From: Gammaproteobacteria bacterium
GTDB taxonomy: Bacteria; Pseudomonadota; Gammaproteobacteria; S144-34
NCBI GenBank assembly: GCA_015487895.1
Contig: WFOW01000180.1
Location: 1-12,691 of the forward strand
Length of the DNA stretch: 12,691 bases
Reading direction: 5' to 3'
Position numbers and translations under genes: made by a program
The notes under the pieces: model-generated
The model's input: only the letters and a program-made list of their open reading frames with translations
What the model was told of the DNA's origin: nothing
The model's database searches: none
Shown: in pieces, positions 7,319 through 12,691 of the stretch
Numbering within the stretch: position 1 is the first letter of the stretch
Layout of the letters: each line of letters starts with the position of its first letter

Positions 7319-7516
7319 ATGAGCTGCAACGTCGGAACCGTCGACCGCGTCATCCGCGTCATCGTGGGCGTGGTGCTGATCGGCCTGGCCCTCGTCGGCC
7401 CCAAGACGCCGTGGGGCTGGATCGGCGTCATCCCGCTGGTGACGGGGCTCATCGGCTACTGCCCCCTCTACTCCCTGCTGGGCATCCGCACCTGCCCGGC
7501 CAAGCAGGAAGGCTAG
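7319..7516 (+). CDS. DUF2892 inner-membrane protein
   Basis: A 65-residue protein with two hydrophobic helices (about 11-27 and 33-50) and the DUF2892 pattern: NVGTVDRVIRVIVGVVLIGLAL (4-25) near the start, GLIGYCPLYSLLGI (43-56), then TCP. Cys3, Cys48 and Cys59 are in positions commonly seen in the family. The same domain forms the membrane part of rhodanese YgaP, but no rhodanese domain is fused here. Its molecular role is unknown; links to sulfur or redox metabolism are inference from relatives. The start is firm: GGGAGGAG ends 6 bases before the ATG. It is a single-gene unit with its own palindrome upstream and strong terminator downstream. Confidence 0.87.
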   Translation: MSCNVGTVDRVIRVIVGVVLIGLALVGPKTPWGWIGVIPLVTGLIGYCPLYSLLGIRTCPAKQEG

Positions 7517-7537
7517 CCGCCACCCCTCACCTCCCCC

Positions 7538-7575
7538 GCCGCCCCGCGGGCCGGATGCCCGCGGGGCGGCTTTTG
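7538..7575 (+). terminator. Rho-independent terminator after the DUF2892 gene
   Basis: A perfect 13-bp stem (GCCGCCCCGCGGG at 7538-7550 pairing with 7558-7570), a 7-base loop and TTTTG immediately after. It begins 22 bases after the stop codon. On the opposite strand no T-run follows the stem, so it should work mainly for the + strand. Confidence 0.92.
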
Positions 7576-7587
7576 CTTGGGAGCGGC

Positions 7588-7738
7588 GGGAGGCGGGTTA
7601 CGGGAGGCAGGCGTCCACCCAGAGACGAGAGACGAGAGGCGGGAGACGAGAGGCGGGAGACGAGGGTTGGTGCGCCCTTCGGGCGCGGCCTCTTGAGCCT
7701 CTTGATCTTTCCCGTCTCCCGTAAACCGAAACTGAACC
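7588..7738. repeat. Heptamer-repeat element A
   Basis: Lies between the terminator and the mtnA stop, in a 178-bp non-coding gap (7576-7753). Left arm: three 7-bp units at 7588-7608 (GGGAGGC, GGGTTAC, GGGAGGC), then six units alternating GAGACGA and GAGGCGG at 7622-7663. Centre: the hairpin GCGCCC-TTC-GGGCGC (7672-7686) and a 9-bp direct repeat CCTCTTGA(G/T) at 7689-7706. Right arm: C-rich heptamers at 7711-7731 (CCCGTCT, CCCGTAA, ACCGAAA). GGGTTACGGG at 7595-7604 and the reverse-strand GGTTTACGGG at 7718-7727 form an inverted pair. It is non-coding and of unknown function; a related element lies at 11000-11137. Confidence 0.75.
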
Positions 7739-7753
7739 CGTCTCTGGCCCCGG

Positions 7754-8833
<1,080 letters not shown>

Positions 8834-8948
8834 TCCCGCGCAGGCGTGCCGCTCGCGGCCCGCAGTTTACGGCAGGCGGCCGCCCGCGGCATCCGTCGCC
8901 CCCGCCTCCACTGTCCAGCGTGCAGCGCAGGCCGTACACTTGCCCACC
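8834..8948. promoter_or_regulatory. Divergent mtnA / mtaD promoter region
   Basis: A 115-bp gap. For mtaD, TACACT (8935-8940) could be a -10 with a poor -35 (TGTCCA, 8912-8917) 17 bp upstream; transcription would then start within 1-2 bases of the ATG, and no ribosome-binding sequence is present, so mtaD may be leaderless. For mtnA, the reverse-strand TAAACT (8864-8869) is a possible -10 without a clear -35. No operator or riboswitch was recognised. Confidence 0.35.
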
Positions 8949-10292
8949 ATGTCCGCCACGCTGGTCGTGAGCGCCCGCTGGGTGATCCCCGTCGAGCCCG
9001 AGGGCGCCGTGCTCGAGGACCACGCCGTCGTCGTCGAGGGCGCGCGCATCGCCGCCGTGCTGCCGGCCGCCGAGGCCCGCGCGCGCCACCCGGACGCCGA
9101 GCACGTCGCCCTCGCGCGCCACGCCCTCCTCCCGGGCCTGGTCAACGCCCACACGCACGCGGCCATGACGCTGCTGCGCGGGCTGGCCGACGACCTGCCG
9201 CTCATGACCTGGCTGCGCGAGCACATCTGGCCCGCCGAGGCGCGCTGGGTCTCGGAGGCCTTCGTCCACGACGGCACGCTCCTGGCGCTGGCGGAGATGG
9301 TGCGCGGCGGCACCACCTGCTTCAACGACATGTACTTCTTTCCGGAGGTGACCGCGCGGCTCGCCTCCCAGGCGGGGGTGCGCGCCGTCGTCGGCATGAT
9401 CGTCATCGACTTCCCGAGCGCCTGGGCCCGCGACGCCGGCGAGTACCTCGACAAGGGCCTCGCGCTGCACGACGCCCTGAAGGACGATCCGCTGGTGACG
9501 ACCGCCTTCGCCCCGCACGCGCCCTACACGGTGGCCGACGGGGTGCTCGAGCGCGTGCGCGTGCTCGCCGACGAGCTCGAGGTGCCCGTGCACATGCACG
9601 TGCACGAGACCGCCGCCGAGGTGGCCGAGGCGGTGGAGGCCACGGGCCGGCGGCCGCTCGCGCGCCTCGACGCGCTCGGCCTGCTCGGGCCCGGTCTCGC
9701 CGCCGTGCACATGACCCAGCTCGAGCCCGCCGAGATCCGGCGCCTGGCGGAGACCGGCGTGCGCGTGGTGCACTGCCCGCAGTCGAACATGAAGCTCGCG
9801 AGCGGCGCCTGCCCGGTGGCGGCGCTGCAGGCGGCCGGCGTGCCGGTGGCCATCGGCACCGACGGGGCGGCGAGCAACAACGACCTCGACATGCTCGAGG
9901 AGCTGCGCACGGCGGCGCTCCTCGGCAAGCTCGCCGCCGGTGACGCCGCGGCCGTGCCGGCGGCCGCGGCGCTGCGCATGGCCACGCTCGACGGCGCGCG
10001 CGCCCTCGGCCTCGAGGGCGAGATCGGGAGCCTCGTGCCCGGCAAGAGCGCCGACCTCGTGGCCGTGGACCTCGGCGACCCGGCCACCGAGCCCGTGCAC
10101 AACGTGATCTCGCAGCTCGTCTACAGCGCCTCGCGGGCCCAGGTCACCCACGTCTGGGTCGCGGGACGCGCCCTGCTGCGCGAGCGCCGGCTGCTCACGC
10201 TGGACCTCGACGACATCCGCGCGCGCGCCGCCGCCTGGGGGGCGCGCATCGCAGCCGGAGCCGGCCGGCCGGAGGAGGCGGAAGGCCCATGA
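8949..10292 (+). CDS. mtaD: 5-methylthioadenosine / S-adenosylhomocysteine deaminase (TRZ/ATZ amidohydrolase)
   Basis: A 447-residue metal-dependent amidohydrolase of the ATZ/TRZ family. It shows PGLVNAHTHAAMTLLRG (62-78; metal ligands H68 and H70), APHAPYTV (188-195), the HMHVHET cluster (215-221), VVHCPQSNMKLASG (273-286) and metal Asp305 in IGTDGAASNNDLDM (302-315). These fit enzymes that deaminate methylthioadenosine to methylthioinosine. The adjacent divergent mtnA and following ubiG reproduce a Pseudomonas arrangement in which the homologue acts on MTA, which favours MTA over S-adenosylhomocysteine as substrate (inference). The frame opens at 8652, but the upstream part is antisense to mtnA; homology starts at the ATG at 8949, which lacks a Shine-Dalgarno. 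It overlaps ubiG by 4 bp (ATGA). Confidence 0.88.
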   Translation: MSATLVVSARWVIPVEPEGAVLEDHAVVVEGARIAAVLPAAEARARHPDAEHVALARHALLPGLVNAHTHAAMTLLRGLADDLPLMTWLREHIWPAEARWVSEAFVHDGTLLALAEMVRGGTTCFNDMYFFPEVTARLASQAGVRAVVGMIVIDFPSAWARDAGEYLDKGLALHDALKDDPLVTTAFAPHAPYTVADGVLERVRVLADELEVPVHMHVHETAAEVAEAVEATGRRPLARLDALGLLGPGLAAVHMTQLEPAEIRRLAETGVRVVHCPQSNMKLASGACPVAALQAAGVPVAIGTDGAASNNDLDMLEELRTAALLGKLAAGDAAAVPAAAALRMATLDGARALGLEGEIGSLVPGKSADLVAVDLGDPATEPVHNVISQLVYSASRAQVTHVWVAGRALLRERRLLTLDLDDIRARAAAWGARIAAGAGRPEEAEGP

Positions 10293-11035
10293 GCGGCACG
10301 GAGCGCGGGCGCAACGTCGACCGCGAGGAGGTCGCCAAGTTCGACGCGGCCGCCGCGCGCTGGTGGGACCCCGAGGGGCAGATGCGCCCCCTCCACCAGA
10401 TCAACCCCCTGCGGCTCGCCTTCATCGCCGAGCGCGCCGGCGGCCTCGCCGGGCGCAGGGTCGCCGACGTCGGCTGCGGCGGCGGCCTGCTGGCCGAGGC
10501 CATGGCGCGCGCGGGCGCGCGCGTGGTCGGCCTCGACGCCTCGGAGGCCGCCCTGCAGGTCGCCCGCCTGCACGCGGCCGAGGCCGGGGTCGAGGTCGAC
10601 TACCGGCCGGGCACCGCGGAGGCGCTGGCCGCGGAGATGCCGGAGTCCTTCGACGTCGTCACCTGCATGGAGCTCATCGAGCACGTCCCGGACCCGGCCT
10701 CGCTGATCCGCGCCTGCGCCCGGCTGGCGCGCCCGGGGGGCCACGTGTTCCTCTCCACCCTCAACCGCACGCCCAAGGCCTGGCTGCTGGCGGTGGTGGG
10801 CGCCGAGTACCTCCTCGGCCTGCTCCCGCGCGGCACCCATGACTGGCGGCGCTTCGTGCGCCCCTCGGAGCTCGACGCCTGGGCACGGGCCGCCGGGCTG
10901 GAGCTCGCCGAGCTCGCCGGCCTGCGCTACGACCCGGTGTTCGGCCGCCACGGCCTGACGCGGGACGTCTCGGTCAACTACCTGGCGTGGTACCGGAAAC
11001 AGTTTTCAGTTTGCAGTCAACAGTCTACAGAATAA
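10289..11035 (+). CDS. ubiG: Ubiquinone biosynthesis O-methyltransferase with a repeat-derived C-terminal tail
   Basis: Carries out both SAM-dependent O-methylations in ubiquinone synthesis. The 248-residue protein has the UbiG N-terminus (NVDREEVAKFDAAAARWWDP, 9-28), LHQINPLRLAFI (35-46), the SAM loop VADVGCGGGLLAE (58-70), acidic GLDAS (81-85), CMELIEHVPDP (126-136), GTHDWRRFVRPSEL (182-195) and DVSVNYL (226-232). UbiG proteins normally end just after the VNY motif; here residues 238-248 (QFSVCSQQSTE) are encoded entirely by heptamer-repeat DNA, so this tail is probably a late, non-essential addition. GGAGGAGG lies about 11 bases before the ATG, and the start overlaps the mtaD stop (ATGA), indicating translational coupling. 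Confidence 0.93.
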   Translation: MSGTERGRNVDREEVAKFDAAAARWWDPEGQMRPLHQINPLRLAFIAERAGGLAGRRVADVGCGGGLLAEAMARAGARVVGLDASEAALQVARLHAAEAGVEVDYRPGTAEALAAEMPESFDVVTCMELIEHVPDPASLIRACARLARPGGHVFLSTLNRTPKAWLLAVVGAEYLLGLLPRGTHDWRRFVRPSELDAWARAAGLELAELAGLRYDPVFGRHGLTRDVSVNYLAWYRKQFSVCSQQSTE

Positions 11036-11137
11036 AACTGACTTTCTACCTCCCGGCTTACACGCAAGGACTTGCCGTTCCATGGGTTCCTATGGGGAAG
11101 ACCGTAAGCCGTCACCTGCAAACCGTATCCTAACCTA
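11000..11137. repeat. Heptamer-repeat element B
   Basis: Begins exactly at ubiG codon 238 and ends 0-2 bp before the mupP ATG. Left arm (11000-11034): four units of CAGT plus three variable bases (TTT, TTG, CAA, CTA), then CAGAATA. Centre: CGGCTTAC (11054-11061) and GTAAGCCG (11104-11111) form an 8-bp inverted pair, enclosing a small GCAAG/CTTGC hairpin (11064-11075). Right arm (11101-11135): C-rich 7-bp units such as ACCGTAA, GCCGTCA and ACCGTAT. The sequence is AT-richer than its surroundings. It shares the GG(N)TTACGG core and the overall plan with element A. Confidence 0.72.
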
Positions 11138-11800
11138 ATGATCCGGGCTGTGTTTTTCGATCTCGACGGGACGCTCCTCGACACCGCGCCCGACATGGGC
11201 GGGGCGCTCAACACCCTGCTCGAGGAGGAGGGGCGCACGCCCCTGCCGCCGGAGCGCATCCGGCCCGTGGTCTCGCACGGGGCGACGGCGCTCGTGCGCC
11301 TCGGCTTCGGGCTAGGCCCCGAGGACGGCGAGGCCTTCGAGCGCCTGCGCCGGCGCTTCCTCTCGCTCTACCACCGCCGCCTCGCCCGCGAGACGCGCCT
11401 CTTCCCGGGCATGGCGCCGGTGCTCGAGGCCCTCGAGGCGGACGGCGTCTACTGGGGGGTGGTCACCAACAAGCCGGCCCGCTTCACCGAGCCGCTGCTC
11501 ACCGCCCTCGGCCTCGACCGGCGCGCGGCCTGCGTGGTGAGCGGCGACACGGCCCCGGCGCGCAAGCCCGACCCCCGCCCGCTGCTGCACGCCTGCGGCG
11601 TGACCGGCGTCCTGCCCGAGGAGTGCGTGTACGTGGGCGACGCGCGCCGCGACGTCGAGGCCGCCCACGCCGCGGGCATGCCCGCGGCGGTGGCCCTGTT
11701 CGGCTACCTCGACCCCGGCGACGAGCCGGCCGCCTGGGGCGCGGAGGCGCTGCTCGAGGCCCCGGCGGACGTGCTCGCGTGGGTGCGGGCCCATGCCTGA
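11138..11800 (+). CDS. mupP: N-acetylmuramic acid 6-phosphate phosphatase (HAD superfamily)
   Basis: A 220-residue HAD phosphatase with all catalytic motifs: nucleophile D8 and acid D10 in FFDLDGTLLDTAPD, T110 in GVVTNKPARFTEP (107-119), K143 in ARKPDP, and D168/D172 in YVGDARRDVEAA. GVVTNKPxRFxEP and GYLDPGDEPAAWGA (189-202) match Pseudomonas MupP, which lies directly after ubiG and dephosphorylates MurNAc-6-phosphate in cell-wall recycling. Phosphoglycolate phosphatase (Gph) is the main alternative; the ubiG neighbourhood and these motifs favour MupP. The ATG at 11138 is the only usable start, since an in-frame TAA lies at 11105. The preceding 20 bases belong to heptamer element B and contain no Shine-Dalgarno. 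It overlaps rmuC by 8 bp. Confidence 0.77.
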   Translation: MIRAVFFDLDGTLLDTAPDMGGALNTLLEEEGRTPLPPERIRPVVSHGATALVRLGFGLGPEDGEAFERLRRRFLSLYHRRLARETRLFPGMAPVLEALEADGVYWGVVTNKPARFTEPLLTALGLDRRAACVVSGDTAPARKPDPRPLLHACGVTGVLPEECVYVGDARRDVEAAHAAGMPAAVALFGYLDPGDEPAAWGAEALLEAPADVLAWVRAHA

Positions 11801-12691
11801 GTGGCTGCCGGCCCTGCTCGCGGGGCTCGCCCTCGGCCTGCTCGCGGGCTGGAGCCTCGGCCAGCTCCGTAGCGCGCGCCTGCGCGAGGAGAAGGCGCGC
11901 CTCGAGGCCCTGCTCGAGGGCGAGCGCACGGCGGCGGCGCGCCAGATCGAGGCCCTGCAGAAGGCCGAGCAGGCCCTCGCCGACACCTTCCGCGCCCTCT
12001 CGGGCAAGGCGCTGCGCGAATCCAGCGAGTCCTTCCTGCAGCTCGCGCGCAGCCAGCTCGAGGCGCGCGAGCAGGCCATCGGCGAGATGCTGCGCCCCAT
12101 CCGCGAGGCGCTGGAGAAGACCGAGCGCCAGATCCGCGAGATCGAGAAGGAGCGCCGCGAGGCCTACGGCGCCCTGAGCCAGCACCTGCGCGCCATGCTC
12201 GAGAGCCATCAGGCGCTGCAGGCCGAGACGCGCCGCCTCGTGCAGGCCCTGCGCCGGCCCGAGGTGCGCGGCCAGTGGGGCGAGCTCACCCTGCGGCGCC
12301 TGGTCGAGCTCGCCGGGATGCAGGAGCACTGCGACTTCGAGGAGCAGCCCAGCGTCGCCGGCGAGGACGGGAGGCTGCGGCCCGACCTCGTCGTGCACCT
12401 GCCCGAGGCGCGCCGCATCGTGGTCGACGCCAAGACGCCACTCGACGCCTACCTCGAGGCCGTGGAGGCCGAGGACGAGGGCGCGCGCCGCGCCGCCCTC
12501 GCCCGCCACGCGCGCAAGGTGCGCGAGCGCGTGCAGGAGCTCGCCTCCAAGCGCTACTGGGCGCGCTTCGACGGCAGCCTCGACTTCGTGGTGCTCTTCA
12601 TCCCGGGCGACCAGTTCCTCGCCGCGGCGCTGGAGCGGGACCCGGCGCTGCTCGAGGACGCCCTCGCCGACCGCGTCATGCTCGCCACGCC
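11793..12691 (+). CDS. rmuC: DNA recombination protein RmuC, 3'-truncated by the window
   Basis: The first 299 residues of RmuC, open to the window edge with no stop. Residues 4-19 form an N-terminal membrane anchor, followed by a long charged coiled coil (about 25-150). The nuclease-like domain begins at VRGQWGELTLRRLVELAGM (158-176) and includes RPDLVVHLP (196-204), IVVDAKTPLDAY (209-220; Asp212 and Lys214 fit a PD-(D/E)XK core), LASKRYW (250-256) and FVVLFIPGDQFLAAAL (265-280). RmuC limits certain DNA rearrangements, such as inversions at short inverted repeats in E. coli; its biochemistry is not well established. The ATG overlaps the mupP stop, so the genes are probably co-transcribed. 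About a quarter to a third of the protein lies beyond the edge. Confidence 0.92.
   Translation, partial: MPEWLPALLAGLALGLLAGWSLGQLRSARLREEKARLEALLEGERTAAARQIEALQKAEQALADTFRALSGKALRESSESFLQLARSQLEAREQAIGEMLRPIREALEKTERQIREIEKERREAYGALSQHLRAMLESHQALQAETRRLVQALRRPEVRGQWGELTLRRLVELAGMQEHCDFEEQPSVAGEDGRLRPDLVVHLPEARRIVVDAKTPLDAYLEAVEAEDEGARRAALARHARKVRERVQELASKRYWARFDGSLDFVVLFIPGDQFLAAALERDPALLEDALADRVMLAT

Noticed and set aside
7622..7670. CRISPR array or simple microsatellite
   Set aside because: Units are 7 bp without spacers, and they vary while keeping the period, with inverted arms elsewhere in the element. Neither a CRISPR nor a pure slippage repeat looks like this.
11138..11800. Phosphoglycolate phosphatase (Gph) as the name for the HAD protein
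   Set aside because: It remains possible, but position directly after ubiG and the GVVTNKPxRF and GYxxPxxxPxxWGA motifs fit MupP better.

Overview
The window is a very GC-rich bacterial chromosome segment (80% G+C counted over 5701-5760). It contains nine complete genes on the + strand, three complete genes on the - strand, and a truncated rmuC at the right edge. Gene content (SfsA, UbiG, MupP, RmuC, the agmatine route to putrescine) and the order mtnA / mtaD-ubiG-mupP, known from Pseudomonas, point to Gammaproteobacteria. The high GC and a PEP-CTERM protein would fit a Chromatiales/Ectothiorhodospiraceae-like lineage, but that placement is inference.

Layout. 64-903: HDOD-domain signalling protein, convergent with sfsA (935-1657, -). 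1764-2078: small exported BamE-like protein. 2130-4163: aguA and aguB, which convert agmatine to putrescine. 4239-6104: a divergent type I-beta DAHP synthase followed 6 bp later by a Crp/Fnr-type regulator. About 6060-7230: a block of clearly lower GC (50-53% in two counted 60-bp lines) carrying one - strand PEP-CTERM-type secreted protein. 7319-7516: a 65-residue DUF2892 membrane protein preceded by a strong palindrome and followed by a textbook terminator. 7754-8833 (-) and 8949-11800 (+): mtnA diverging from mtaD-ubiG-mupP, joining methylthioadenosine salvage, ubiquinone synthesis and peptidoglycan recycling. 11793-12691: rmuC, overlapping mupP and cut by the window end.

The most unusual signal is a pair of intergenic elements (about 7588-7738 and 11000-11137) built from degenerate 7-bp units. 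Each has a G-rich or CAGT-type left arm, small inner hairpins and a C-rich right arm, and both carry an inverted pair of the same core, GG(N)TTACGG. The second element starts exactly at codon 238 of ubiG, supplies its last 11 codons and stop, and runs to within 2 bp of the mupP start, which has no visible ribosome-binding site. The two copies look like one family of small repeat elements; I do not recognise a named family.

A second theme is the Crp/Fnr gene and the DUF2892 gene, which look like a regulator-target pair split by the low-GC PEP-CTERM block. The palindrome before DUF2892 sits where a class II activator would bind.
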